The notes under the pieces: model-generated
Database searches by the model: none
The model's input: only the letters and a program-made list of their open reading frames with translations
Told to the model about the DNA's origin: nothing
Source: Streptomyces sp. 130
GTDB taxonomy: Bacteria; Actinomycetota; Actinomycetes; Streptomycetales; Streptomycetaceae
DNA: 64,000 nucleotides
Direction: 5' to 3'
Assembly (NCBI RefSeq): GCF_007096885.1
Contig: NZ_VJNO01000008.1
Location: forward strand, 62,001-126,000
Position numbers and translations under genes: made by a program
In this document: positions 43,972-53,412 of the stretch, one piece after another
Layout of the letters: the number at the start of each line of letters is the position of its first letter
Position numbering within the stretch: position 1 is the stretch's first letter

Positions 43972-46272
43972 ATGGCCGGGGCGCGGATCGAAGCGCTGGG
44001 CGGGGACGATCCGGTGACGCTCGGGCCGTACCGGCTGCTCGGTCGGCTGGCCTCCGGCGGCATGGGCCGGATCTATCTGGCCCGGTCCGGCGGCCGGGAC
44101 CTCGTCGCCGTGAAGACGCTCCTCGCGGAGGGCCGGGTCAGCGACACCGACCGGCGGCGTTTCGCCCGTGAGGTGGCGCTCGCGCAGCGGGTGGACAGCG
44201 CCTACACCGCGCGCGTACGGGACGCCGATCCGGACGCCGAGCGGCCCTGGATGGCCATCGACTACATCGCCGCGCCCCCGCTCTCCGAACTGGTCCGCTC
44301 CTGCGGGGTGCTGCCCGCCTCGGCCGTACGGTGGATCGCGGCCGGCACCGCCCAGGCCCTGGTCACCCTGCACGGGGTGGGGATCGTCCACCGCGACGTG
44401 AAGCCGCAGAACGTGCTGCTGCCGCTGGACGGGCCCCGGGTCATCGACTTCGGCATCTCGCACGCCAGCGACCTCACCCTGACGGGCCTCACACTGGGCA
44501 CGATCGCCTTCACCTCGCCGGAGCAGGCGCGCGGCGAGGAGTCCACGGCCGCCTCCGACGTGTACTCGCTGGGTGCCACGCTCTTCCTGCTGGCCACCGG
44601 CCGGGCGCCCTACCGCGCGGACGGCGACACCCTGCGGCTGCTGGCCCGGGTGCAGCGCGGCGAACTCGATCTGACCGGGCTGCCCAAGGAGCTGGTCGCG
44701 ACGGTCCGGCCGTGCCTGGCCGTGCAGCCCCGGCACCGTCCGACGCCCGCCGAGCTGCTGGCCCGCTTCCGGGAACAGCAGGCCGGGCTGCCGATGACGA
44801 CGAGCGGCACGCGTTGGCTGCCGCCGCGCTGGACGGCGCTGATCGACGCTTACGCGCACCAGGGCCGGGAATGGGCGGGCGGCCCGCCCCCCGGCGGCCC
44901 GCCCCCCGGCGGCCCGTCGCGGGGCGGCCCGCCACAGGCACCGACCGTGACGCAGCGGACGCGCGCCGTGCCGCAGCCGCCTCCGACGCTGGTGTACTCG
45001 CCGGAGCGGCAGGCCCGGGCCGACCGCGACCGCACCCGCCGCGAGATGGCGGCCCTGGCCCAGCTGGCCGAGCGGCAGCGCGCGGAGCGGGAGCAGTCGG
45101 AGCGCGAGGAGGCGCAGCGGGCGGCCCGCCGGCAGGCGGAAGCGGCCAGGCAGGCGGAGCGGGCGCGCGCGGAGGCCGACCGCCGCGAGGCGGCCCGGCT
45201 GGAGGCCGAGCGCGCGGCCCGTGAGCGCGCCGAGCGGGAACGGGCCGAGCGCGAGCGCGCCGAACGGGAACGGGCGGCCAGGCAGCGCGCCGAGCGGGAG
45301 CGGGCCGAACGGGAGCGGGCGGAGCGGGAGCGGGCGGCCAGGCAGCGCGCCGACCGCGAACGCGCCGCACGGCAGCGCGCCGAGCGGGACCGGGCCGGGC
45401 GGGGGGCGCGGGCCCGGGCCGGCTCGCCCGTCCCCGCCCCCGTCCCGGCGGGCCCGGGCACGCGCTCGTCGTCCTCCGGCGGCACCGCTCTGGGCTGGCT
45501 GCTGGCGCTGGTCGCCGTGGCGGGGCTGCTGACGTGGCAGCCGTGGGAGAAGACGGGCGGCGGTGCGGCGTCGGGCGGCCGTACGTCCGGCTCCGTCACC
45601 TCGGGCAGCGGCCTCGACACGCACACGGACGACAGCGCGAGCGCCGACACGGACACGGGCACGGGCACATCGAGCAGCGGTGGCGGCTCGGCGGACAGCG
45701 ACTCCGACTCCGACTCCGACGACACCGTCACGGAGGACCGGACCCCCGCCCCGAAGCCGACCCCCAAGCCCACCATGGATGCGACCGACCGGGCGTTCGC
45801 CGCCGTGCGCGCGGGCGACTGCCTCAACGTGTACAACGACGGCTACGACAACATGAGCGCGAGCCGCCCGATCCGGGTGAAGTGCAGCGCCTCGAACGCG
45901 TACATGCACGTCAGCCGGGTGAGCACCCGCGCCGGCGCGTCCAGTTCCTGCACGACGGGGGCGGGTTACACCTGGTGGAGCCGGTCGGGCGACGACGGGA
46001 TCACGCGGACGCTGTGCCTGGACCGGGTGTACCGGGCGGGCCAGTGCTTCCCGGCGAAGGTGAACGGGGAGACCAACGCGGACCTGACGGTGGTGTGGCG
46101 CTGCAACGCGTCGAAGGTGCCGAAGGCGGGCCAGTCCATCCTGCGGATCACCGGCTTCTACCGGGCCCCGAAGCAGGGACAGAACTGGACCTGTCCGGCG
46201 GGGCCCGGCGAGCGGTTCTGGTACTGGCAGGTCAACCAGGGCCGCAGCATCATCTGCGCCTCGGCGGCCTGA
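43972..46272 (+). CDS. transmembrane serine/threonine protein kinase with Arg/Glu/Ala repeat juxtamembrane region
   Basis: 766 aa from ATG 43972 (GGGGGAG upstream). Kinase domain at about 15-280: glycine loop LASGGMGRIYLAR, VAVKTL, HRDVKPQNVLLPL, DFGISHA, then the GTIAFTSPEQ activation segment. Residues ~340-480 are built of RAERERAERERAARQRAE-type heptads, a long highly charged helix. A membrane helix (GWLLALVAVAGLLTWQPW) follows, then a Ser/Asp/Thr linker and a Cys-containing extracellular domain (NVYNDGYDN, SSCTTGAGYTWW, TCPAGPGERFWYWQVN). The extracellular part likely senses a ligand. No substrate gene is adjacent. Confidence 0.92.
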   Translation: MAGARIEALGGDDPVTLGPYRLLGRLASGGMGRIYLARSGGRDLVAVKTLLAEGRVSDTDRRRFAREVALAQRVDSAYTARVRDADPDAERPWMAIDYIAAPPLSELVRSCGVLPASAVRWIAAGTAQALVTLHGVGIVHRDVKPQNVLLPLDGPRVIDFGISHASDLTLTGLTLGTIAFTSPEQARGEESTAASDVYSLGATLFLLATGRAPYRADGDTLRLLARVQRGELDLTGLPKELVATVRPCLAVQPRHRPTPAELLARFREQQAGLPMTTSGTRWLPPRWTALIDAYAHQGREWAGGPPPGGPPPGGPSRGGPPQAPTVTQRTRAVPQPPPTLVYSPERQARADRDRTRREMAALAQLAERQRAEREQSEREEAQRAARRQAEAARQAERARAEADRREAARLEAERAARERAERERAERERAERERAARQRAERERAERERAERERAARQRADRERAARQRAERDRAGRGARARAGSPVPAPVPAGPGTRSSSSGGTALGWLLALVAVAGLLTWQPWEKTGGGAASGGRTSGSVTSGSGLDTHTDDSASADTDTGTGTSSSGGGSADSDSDSDSDDTVTEDRTPAPKPTPKPTMDATDRAFAAVRAGDCLNVYNDGYDNMSASRPIRVKCSASNAYMHVSRVSTRAGASSSCTTGAGYTWWSRSGDDGITRTLCLDRVYRAGQCFPAKVNGETNADLTVVWRCNASKVPKAGQSILRITGFYRAPKQGQNWTCPAGPGERFWYWQVNQGRSIICASAA

Positions 46273-46318
46273 CCCGTGCCCGCAACTCCGACGCGTACTC
46301 GTACGCGTACGCGTACGG

Positions 46319-47794
46319 CTAGATCACCAGGCTGAGCAGGGCGGCGACGGCGAACCCGGCGACCGACAGGACGGTTTCCAGCACGGTCCAGGACTTCAGG
46401 GTGTCGCGTTCGGAGATGCCGAAGTACTTCGACACCATCCAGAAGCCGCCGTCGTTGACGTGCGAGGCGATGATCGAGCCGGCCGAGATGGCCATGATGA
46501 TCAGCGCGAGGTGCGCCTGCGAGAAGCCCTGGTTCTCCACGAGCGGGACCACGATGCCGGCGGTGGTGACGATGGCGACGGTCGCCGAGCCCTGGGCGAT
46601 GCGCAGCACGGCCGAGATCAGCCAGGCGAGCAGGATGACGGGCAGGCCGACGTCGTTGAAGGTGTCGGCGAGCGCGTCCGCGATGCCGCTGCCCTTGAGC
46701 ACGGCGCCGAAGACGCCGCCCGCGCCGACGACGAGCAGGATGTTTCCGACCGGCTTCAGCGAGGAAGTGGACACGGATTCCAGGGACTTGCGGGACCAGC
46801 CGCGCCGGATGCCGAGCAGGTAGTACGCGAGGAGCAGCGCGATCGTCAGGGCGACGAAGGGGTTCCCGAAGAACTCGATCACCGAACGCCCTGTCGAGGG
46901 GTCCATCGCGATCGACGAGAACGTGGCGGCGAGGATCAGGATCAGCGGGGTGCCGATGATGGCGAGCACGGTGGAGAGCGCGACCGGCTCCTCGCGCGGG
47001 GTGACCCCGGCGGCCCGCTGCTCGGCGATGACGGCGGCCTTCGCCTCCTCGGCGGCCTCCACCATGTCCTGCGGGACGTCCACGAAGATCCGCTTGCCGA
47101 TCCAGGCGGCGTAACCCCAGGCGGCGAGCACGGACGGGATGCCGACGAGGGCGCCCATCAGGATGACCCAGCCGAGCGAGACGTGGAAGAGTCCGGCGGC
47201 GGCGACCGGGCCGGGGTGCGGCGGCAGGAACGCGTGGGTCATGGAGAGCCCCGCGAGCAGCGGCATGGAGTACAGCAGGACCGATTTGCCGGACCTCTTG
47301 GCGGCGGCGTAGACGATCGGCGCGAGGACGAAGATGCCGACGTCGAAGAAGACCGGGATGCCGAAGATCAGACCGGTCAGGCCCATCGCGAGCGGGGCGC
47401 GCCGCTCCCCGAAGAGCCGCAGCAGCCGGGCGCTCAGCACCTCGGCGCCGCCGGAGACCTCCAGGATCGCGCCGAGCATCGTGCCGAGGCCGATGATGAT
47501 CGCGACATGGCCGAGGATGCCGCCCATGCCGGATTCGATGACGGAGACGGCGGCGGACTTCTGCACGGTGCCGAAGAGTTCGGTGACCGAGAGCCCCGCG
47601 CCCAGGCCGACGGCTATGGAGACCGCGAGCAGGGCGACGAACGGCTGGAGCCGGACCTTGATGATCAGGAAGAGGAGGAGCGCGATGCCGAGGACGGCGA
47701 CGGTCAGCAGACCGGGGGTGCCGTCGATGAGCAGCAGGAGTCCACCGGTGTGGGGTGGCGTCTCGGGCGGGGTGGGGCCTGCGGCGAGCTGCAT
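46319..47794 (-). CDS. GntP family permease (gluconate/D-serine type)
   Basis: 491 aa, about 12 membrane helices. GntP-family marks include IIIGLGTMLGAILEVSGGAE, IPVFFDVGIFVLAPIVYAAA and LPPHPGPVAAA. The family takes up gluconate and related sugar acids, and includes the D-serine permease DsdX. Being last in the kinase-iclR-ridA string and opposite a D-amino-acid deaminase, it could import either a sugar acid or a D-amino acid. Confidence 0.92.
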   Translation of the reverse strand: MQLAAGPTPPETPPHTGGLLLLIDGTPGLLTVAVLGIALLLFLIIKVRLQPFVALLAVSIAVGLGAGLSVTELFGTVQKSAAVSVIESGMGGILGHVAIIIGLGTMLGAILEVSGGAEVLSARLLRLFGERRAPLAMGLTGLIFGIPVFFDVGIFVLAPIVYAAAKRSGKSVLLYSMPLLAGLSMTHAFLPPHPGPVAAAGLFHVSLGWVILMGALVGIPSVLAAWGYAAWIGKRIFVDVPQDMVEAAEEAKAAVIAEQRAAGVTPREEPVALSTVLAIIGTPLILILAATFSSIAMDPSTGRSVIEFFGNPFVALTIALLLAYYLLGIRRGWSRKSLESVSTSSLKPVGNILLVVGAGGVFGAVLKGSGIADALADTFNDVGLPVILLAWLISAVLRIAQGSATVAIVTTAGIVVPLVENQGFSQAHLALIIMAISAGSIIASHVNDGGFWMVSKYFGISERDTLKSWTVLETVLSVAGFAVAALLSLVI

Positions 47795-47900
47795 GGGTAA
47801 CTCCGTTGTTCGTCCATGTTTCTGGGCAGGGGGGACCGCGGCACGGCGCTGCGGGGGGACGCGGCGCCGTGCCGGGCGGGGTGCGGACTACGGGGATGGC

Positions 47901-48311
47901 TCAGCCCAGGACGGCGAGGGCGTCGATCTCGATGAGGAGGCCCTTCGGGAGGCCGACGTAGACCGTGGTGCGCGCGGCCGGGGCCTCCTTGAGGTTCTGC
48001 TCGGCGAAGTAGGCGTTGTAGATCTCGTTCATCTCGGCGAAGTGGTCCACGTCCGTGAGGTAGACGCGCATCATCATCACGTCGTCCCAGCTCGCGCCGC
48101 CCTCCTCCAGGATCGCCTTGACGTTGGCGAAGGTCTGGAGGGTCTGCTCGCGCAGGGTGGGGCCGGCCGGGGTGGGCGCCTGGCCCTCGACGGCGGGCAG
48201 GAAGCCGACCTGGCCGGCGACCTGGAGGATGTTGCCCTTGCGCACGCCGTGCGAGAACTTCGCGGGCGGGGTGGTGTGGGTGCTGGGGGTGAGCGCGGTC
48301 TTCTCGGTCAT
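47901..48311 (-). CDS. RidA family enamine/imine deaminase
   Basis: 136 aa. RidA marks: ILQVAGQVGFLP, LREQTLQTFANVKAILEEGG, MMMRVYLTDVDHFAEMNEIY and ARTTVYVGLPKGLLIEIDALA with the key Arg. RidA hydrolyses reactive enamines made by PLP dehydratases. It begins 6 bp after the iclR stop and is encoded opposite a PLP-dependent deaminase, which would supply its substrate. Confidence 0.93.
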   Translation of the reverse strand: MTEKTALTPSTHTTPPAKFSHGVRKGNILQVAGQVGFLPAVEGQAPTPAGPTLREQTLQTFANVKAILEEGGASWDDVMMMRVYLTDVDHFAEMNEIYNAYFAEQNLKEAPAARTTVYVGLPKGLLIEIDALAVLG

Positions 48312-48317
48312 GGGGGA

Positions 48318-49076
48318 TCAGGCTTTCTTGGGTCGGTTGCTGCCGGAGTACTCCCGGCTGATGGCGTCGGCGGTACGACGGACCAGGGGGAGCAGGGTGA
48401 GGAGCTCCTCGGCCGTCACGACCACGTTCGGCGCGGAGACCGACATCGCGGCGACGACGCGCCCGTCGGCACCGCGAATGGGGGCGCCGACGCAGTTGAT
48501 GGACTCCTCGTGGCCGCCGAGGTCGGTGGCCCAGCCCTGTTCGCGTACGACGGCGAGCTCCTTGAGGAACGCGGCGGCGCCGGGCGTCGAACGGGGCGTG
48601 TACATGGGGTAGTCGAGCTTGTCGGCGACGGCCCGCCGCTCGGCCTCGCTCAGGTCGGCCAGGAGCAGCTTGGCGACGGCGGCGACGGTGATCGCGACGG
48701 GCTTGCCGATCCGCGAGTACATCCGGACCGGGTAGCGGCTCTCGACCTTGTCGATGTAGAGGACCTCGTTCTCCTCGTACACGGCGAGGTGGACGGTGTG
48801 CCCGCACTGCTCGTTCAGTTCGGCGAGGTACGGGTGGGCGATCTCGCGTACGTCGAGGTTCTCGACGGCCTCCTGCGCGAGCGCGAACAGCCGGGCGCCG
48901 AGGCGGTAGCGCTGGTCCTGCTGCCGGTGGACGAGCCCGTGCTCGTGGAGCGTGCGGAGCAGGCGCAGCGCGGTGGACTTGTGGACGCCGAGGCGGTCGG
49001 CGACCTGTCCGAGGTCGGCGGGCCCCTGGGCGAGGAGCGGCAGGATGCTCAGCGCGCGGTCGACGGTCTGGCTCAT
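48318..49076 (-). CDS. IclR family transcriptional regulator
   Basis: 252 aa. N-terminal winged helix (TVDRALSILPLLAQGPADLG, HKSTALRLLRTLHEHGLVHR) and C-terminal effector domain (YIDKVESRYPVRMYSRIGKP, CVGAPIRGADGRVVAAMSVS with the conserved Cys). It overlaps the PfkB kinase stop as ATGA, and GGAGG precedes it. It likely controls the divergent promoter at about 50140-50300. Confidence 0.93.
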   Translation of the reverse strand: MSQTVDRALSILPLLAQGPADLGQVADRLGVHKSTALRLLRTLHEHGLVHRQQDQRYRLGARLFALAQEAVENLDVREIAHPYLAELNEQCGHTVHLAVYEENEVLYIDKVESRYPVRMYSRIGKPVAITVAAVAKLLLADLSEAERRAVADKLDYPMYTPRSTPGAAAFLKELAVVREQGWATDLGGHEESINCVGAPIRGADGRVVAAMSVSAPNVVVTAEELLTLLPLVRRTADAISREYSGSNRPKKA

Positions 49077-50131
49077 GGCGTACGTACCTCCGTGTCGTCC
49101 CCCGTCCACCCGGGGCCGAGACGCAGTCTCCCCCACGCGTCGTCGTCCAGGGCCGCCAGCCGGTCGGCGTGCTCGCGGGCGGGCGGCGCGGTGAGGTCGC
49201 CGGGGACGGTGAGGACGGCGGCGGCCATCAGGTGGCCGTGGCGGGCGCGGTCCCGGACCGGGAGCCCGCGCAGGGTGGCGGAGAGGAACCCGGCGGCGAA
49301 GGCGTCGCCGGCGCCCACGGGGGCGACGACGTCGACGCGGAGCGCGGGGACGTGGGTGACCTCTTCAGCCCCGCCGGCGTTCGAAGCGCGGGGTCCGGGA
49401 CGGAGGCCCGGTTCACGGGAGAACACCGTCACACCGTCGGCGCCCCGCTTCACGACCACCACCCCCGGCTCCGGCAGCGCCTCCCGGATCGCGGCGGCGC
49501 CCACGACGCCCCACGCCTCCTCCGCCTCGTCCTCCCCCACGAAGACCACGTCCGCCCGCCGCGCCAGCTCCAGCAGCACCGCGGGGGACTCCCCCCGCCA
49601 CAGCCCCGGCCGGAAGTTCACGTCGAACGAGAGCAGCGGCCGGCCCTCGCGCGGAGCGGTCAGCTCACGGAGCAGCGCCAGGCAGTCCGCCGACAGGGCG
49701 GCCGTGATGCCCGACAGGTGCAGAATCCGCCCGGCGGGCAGCGCGTCGAACGGCACGGTGGACGGTGACATCGCGGAGGCCGCGGACCCGGCCCGGTAGT
49801 ACGCCACCTCGTGGACGTCCGTGGCCCGGTCCGTGGCCGTGCGGAAGTAGATCCCGGTCGGCCGCGCGGGATCGCGCCGTACGAAGGACGTGTCCACGCC
49901 GTACGCCGCGACCGCCGCCACCAGGTGGTCGCCGAAGCCGTCCGCGCCGACCCGGCTGACCCAGGCCGTCCGGTGGCCGGCCGCGGCCAGCGCGCAGGCG
50001 ACGTTGGACTCGGCGCCGCCGATGCCCCGGTCGAAGGACGGCACGTCGGCGAGGCGCCCGGGGCGTGAGGGCAGGAACGTCACCATGGACTCACCGAGGC
50101 ACACGACGTCGGCGGGCGTGGTTCCGGACAC
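49073..50131 (-). CDS. PfkB family sugar kinase (2-keto-3-deoxygluconate kinase-like)
   Basis: 352 aa. Ribokinase fold: VVCLGESMVTFLP, FDRGIGGAESNVACALA, and the catalytic DVVAPVGAGDAFAAGFLSA with GAGD. PGIYFRT-like segment TGIYFRTATDRATD resembles KDG kinases. It would phosphorylate a keto-deoxy sugar acid, which fits uptake by the GntP permease. First gene of the minus-strand operon. Confidence 0.88.
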   Translation of the reverse strand: MSGTTPADVVCLGESMVTFLPSRPGRLADVPSFDRGIGGAESNVACALAAAGHRTAWVSRVGADGFGDHLVAAVAAYGVDTSFVRRDPARPTGIYFRTATDRATDVHEVAYYRAGSAASAMSPSTVPFDALPAGRILHLSGITAALSADCLALLRELTAPREGRPLLSFDVNFRPGLWRGESPAVLLELARRADVVFVGEDEAEEAWGVVGAAAIREALPEPGVVVVKRGADGVTVFSREPGLRPGPRASNAGGAEEVTHVPALRVDVVAPVGAGDAFAAGFLSATLRGLPVRDRARHGHLMAAAVLTVPGDLTAPPAREHADRLAALDDDAWGRLRLGPGWTGDDTEVRTP

Positions 50132-50217
50132 GCGGGGCTCCTCAGCAGTCGGGCGGCACCGGTACTCACCATTGACCGGGCGTCGGCTCGGATGTTAGAC
50201 AGCCCTGAGCGATATAC

Positions 50218-50288
50218 GCAATGGGTGTTGCATATGCTGCAATCGCACCCTGACCGGATCACTGACCGGATCACCCCCTGACCGGACC
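50218..50288. promoter_or_regulatory. palindromes and direct repeats in the divergent promoter
   Basis: Two palindromes overlap: GCAA-6 nt-TTGC (50218-50231) and TTGCA-5 nt-TGCAA (50228-50242). Right after them CTGACCGGATCA is repeated at 50250-50261 and 50262-50273, with a partial third copy from 50278. They lie between the kinase and deaminase starts and are probable sites for the IclR regulator. Confidence 0.6.
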
Positions 50289-50306
50289 CGGACCGAGGAG
50301 ACCCCC

Positions 50307-51596
50307 ATGGCCGCCGCGCACCACGTGACCGCTCTCGCCGACGAACCGGTCGACCACCGGTTCAAGGGCCTCCCGCCCGACGCCGAGGGCCTGACCACCG
50401 GCGCCCTGGCGGCCGAGCGCCGCAACCTCTTCGACGGCGGGTTCACGACCCCCGTGCTCGCCCTGTCCGCCGAGTCGGTCGAGCACAACCTCGCGCTCCT
50501 GGAGACGTACGCGGAGCGCCACGGCCTCGCCTTCGCCCCGCACGGCAAGACGTCGATGTCCCCGCAGCTCTTCGCCCGCCAGCTGGAGCACGGCGCGTGG
50601 GGCATCACGGCCGCCGTTCCCCACCAGGCGCGGGTCTACCGCGCGTTCGGGATCGGGCGGATCTTCCTCGCCAACGAGCTGGTCGACGCCGCCGCGCTGC
50701 GCTGGCTCGCGGGCGAGCTGGACGCCGACCCGGACTTCTCCTTCGTCTGCTACGTGGACTCCGTGCGCGGGGTCGAGCTGATGGACGAGGCCCTGCGCGC
50801 GGCGGGCGCCTCCCGCCCGGTGGACGTGGTGGTGGAGCTGGGCGCGGGCGAGGGCGCGCGCACCGGCGCCCGGACCGAGGCGGAGTGCGCGGCCGTGGCG
50901 GACGCGGTGGCCGGGGCGGCGGCCCTGCGCCTGGTCGGCGTGGCGGGTTACGAGGGCGAGGTGCCGGACGCGGACGGTGACCGGGTCCGGGCCTGGCTGC
51001 GCAGGCTCGTCGCGCTGGCGGCGGACTTCGACGCGGCGGGCCGCTTCGGCGCGCTGGGGGCCGGCGAGCGCATCGTGATCAGCGCGGGCGGCAGCGCGTG
51101 GTTCGACGCGGTGGCGGACGTGTTCGCCGGCGTCCCGGAGCTCTCCGCACCCGTGCTGAAGCTGCTGCGCTCGGGGGCGTACGTCTCGCACGACGACGGG
51201 CACTACCGCCACCTCACGCCGTTCAACCGCGTCCCGGACGAGGGCGCGCTGCGGCCCGCGTTCCGGCTGTGGGCGCAGGTGGTGTCGCGCCCGTCCGCCG
51301 GGCAGGCGTTCCTCAACGCGGGCAAGCGGGACGCGGCGTACGACCTGGACCTGCCCGAGGCGCAGGTGGTGCGCTCGGGCCGGGACGGCTCGGAGCGGCC
51401 GGCCGACGGGATCACCGTGACCGGCCTGTCCGACCAGCACACCTGGGTCCGCACGGACGAGGGCGCGCGTCTGGAGGTCGGGGACTGGGTGGGGATGGGC
51501 CTGTCCCACCCCTGCACCAGCTTCGACAAGTGGCAGCTGATCCCGCTGGTGGAGGCGGACGGCACGGTCACGGACTTCGTCCGCACGTTCTTCTGA
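50307..51596 (+). CDS. PLP-dependent D-amino acid deaminase/aldolase-like (alanine racemase-type fold)
   Basis: 429 aa, fold type III. The PLP Lys is in LAFAPHGKTSMSPQLFARQ. The barrel continues with DVVVELGAGEGARTGA. The C-terminal domain holds the metal site typical of D-serine dehydratase/D-threonine aldolase of this type: GLSDQHTWVR and GLSHPCTSFDKW (His and Cys ligands). It probably converts D-serine-like amino acids to a keto acid and ammonia. The D-aminoacylase starts 22 bp downstream. Confidence 0.88.
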   Translation: MAAAHHVTALADEPVDHRFKGLPPDAEGLTTGALAAERRNLFDGGFTTPVLALSAESVEHNLALLETYAERHGLAFAPHGKTSMSPQLFARQLEHGAWGITAAVPHQARVYRAFGIGRIFLANELVDAAALRWLAGELDADPDFSFVCYVDSVRGVELMDEALRAAGASRPVDVVVELGAGEGARTGARTEAECAAVADAVAGAAALRLVGVAGYEGEVPDADGDRVRAWLRRLVALAADFDAAGRFGALGAGERIVISAGGSAWFDAVADVFAGVPELSAPVLKLLRSGAYVSHDDGHYRHLTPFNRVPDEGALRPAFRLWAQVVSRPSAGQAFLNAGKRDAAYDLDLPEAQVVRSGRDGSERPADGITVTGLSDQHTWVRTDEGARLEVGDWVGMGLSHPCTSFDKWQLIPLVEADGTVTDFVRTFF

Positions 51597-51618
51597 GCCG
51601 CGTCCCCGAAAGGCAGCC

Positions 51619-53232
51619 ATGGACCTCGTCATCCGCGACGCCCGCGTCATCGACGGCACCGCCGCCCCCTCCTACCGCGCCGACGTGGCCGTCACCGACG
51701 GCCGCGTCACGGAGATCCACCGCGAGGACTCCCCCGGCCCCCGCCCCACCGGGCACCGCACCCTGGACGCCGGCGGCCTCGCCCTCTCCCCCGGCTTCAT
51801 CGACATGCACGCGCACAGCGACCTGGCGCTGCTCCGCGACCCGGACCACAGCGCGAAGGCCGCGCAGGGCGTCACGCTGGAGGTCCTGGGCCAGGACGGC
51901 CTGTCGTACGCGCCCGTGGACGACCGCACCCTCGCCCAGGTCCGCCGCTCCATCTCCGGGTGGAACGGCGACGGCGAGGACATCGACTTCGACTGGCGGA
52001 CCGTCGGCGGCTACCTGGACCGCCTCGACCGCCAGGGCATCGCGGTCAACGCCGCCTATCTGATCCCGCAGGGCACGGTCCGGATGTACGCGGTCGGCTG
52101 GGACGACCGCCCCGCGACCGGAGCCGAGCTGGACCGGATGCGGCAGCTCGTGGACCAGGGCATGCGCGAGGGCGCGGTCGGCATGTCCTCGGGCCTGACC
52201 TACACCCCCGGCATGTACGCGGACGACGCCGAACTCACCGAGCTGTGCCGGGTGGTGGCCGCGCACGGCGGCTACTACTGCCCGCACCACCGCTCGTACG
52301 GGGCGGGGGCGCTGGAGGCGTACGAGGAGATGGTGCGGCTCACCCGCAGCGCGGGCTGTGCCCTGCACCTGGCCCACGCGACCATGAACTTCGGGGTCAA
52401 CGAGGGCCGCGCCCCCGAGCTGCTGGCCCTCCTGGACGAGGCGCTCGACGCGGGCGCCGACATCTCCCTCGACACCTATCCGTACACCCCCGGCTGCACG
52501 ACCCTCGTCGCGATGCTGCCCAGCTGGGCGAGCGAGGGCGGCCCGGAAGCGGTCCTGGCCCGGCTGGCCGACGCGGGGACGGCCGCCCGCATCCGCCACG
52601 ACCTGGAGGTCGTGGGGTCGGACGGCTGCCACGGCGTGCCGATCGAGTGGGACACCATCGAGATCTCCGGCACCGGCGAGCCCGCACTCGCCGGATACGT
52701 CGGGCGTACGGTGGCCGAGTCGGCGGCCCTGCGGGGCGAGGAGCCCTGGGTGACCGCGCGCCGGCTGCTGGTGGAGGACCGGCTCGGGACGACGATCCTC
52801 CAGCACGTCGGCCACGAGGAGAACGTCCGGCAGATCATGCGCCACCGCGTGCACACCGGAGGCAGCGACGGCATCCTCCAGGGTGACAAGCCGCACCCCC
52901 GCGCGTACGGCACCTTTCCCCACTACCTGGGCCGGTACGCACGCGAGCTGGGCATCCTCTCCCTGGAGGAGTGCGTCGCCCACCTCACCGCCCGCCCGGC
53001 GGCCCGGCTGCGGCTCCCCGACCGGGGTCTCGTGCGCGAGGGCTACCGCGCCGACCTGGTCCTCTTCGACCCGGCGACGGTGGCGGCGGGCTCGACGTTC
53101 GAGGCGCCCCGCACCCTGCCGGTGGGCATCCCGCACGTGCTGATCGACGGCCGCTTCGTGATCGAGGACGGCCGGCGCACCCAGGTGCTGGCGGGGCGGT
53201 CCGTACGGAGCACGGACCGGCCGCGGGGCTGA
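51619..53232 (+). CDS. N-acyl-D-amino-acid deacylase (D-aminoacylase)
   Basis: 537 aa amidohydrolase. Metal ligands: SPGFIDMHAHSDLALL (HxH), a His in CPHHRSYGAG, ALHLAHATMNFG, and catalytic Asp in TGGSDGILQGDKPHPRAYGT. SSGLTYTPGMYADD is a family mark. It removes the acyl group from N-acyl-D-amino acids, feeding the deaminase encoded just upstream. Confidence 0.93.
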   Translation: MDLVIRDARVIDGTAAPSYRADVAVTDGRVTEIHREDSPGPRPTGHRTLDAGGLALSPGFIDMHAHSDLALLRDPDHSAKAAQGVTLEVLGQDGLSYAPVDDRTLAQVRRSISGWNGDGEDIDFDWRTVGGYLDRLDRQGIAVNAAYLIPQGTVRMYAVGWDDRPATGAELDRMRQLVDQGMREGAVGMSSGLTYTPGMYADDAELTELCRVVAAHGGYYCPHHRSYGAGALEAYEEMVRLTRSAGCALHLAHATMNFGVNEGRAPELLALLDEALDAGADISLDTYPYTPGCTTLVAMLPSWASEGGPEAVLARLADAGTAARIRHDLEVVGSDGCHGVPIEWDTIEISGTGEPALAGYVGRTVAESAALRGEEPWVTARRLLVEDRLGTTILQHVGHEENVRQIMRHRVHTGGSDGILQGDKPHPRAYGTFPHYLGRYARELGILSLEECVAHLTARPAARLRLPDRGLVREGYRADLVLFDPATVAAGSTFEAPRTLPVGIPHVLIDGRFVIEDGRRTQVLAGRSVRSTDRPRG

Positions 53233-53412
53233 GCGGCTCCCGGTGCCGGGTACGTACGGGCACCGGGGTGGCCGGATGCTGCCACGGGGGCGCCGGAAGA
53301 TGCCAGCGGGGGCGCCCGAGGCGGGCCGTGCCGGGTGGAATCGTCGGTGCCGCCGGGCCCGGGCGGCCCGGGGAGCGAGAGCTCCGCGACCCTCGTACCG
53401 AACGGATTCCCC

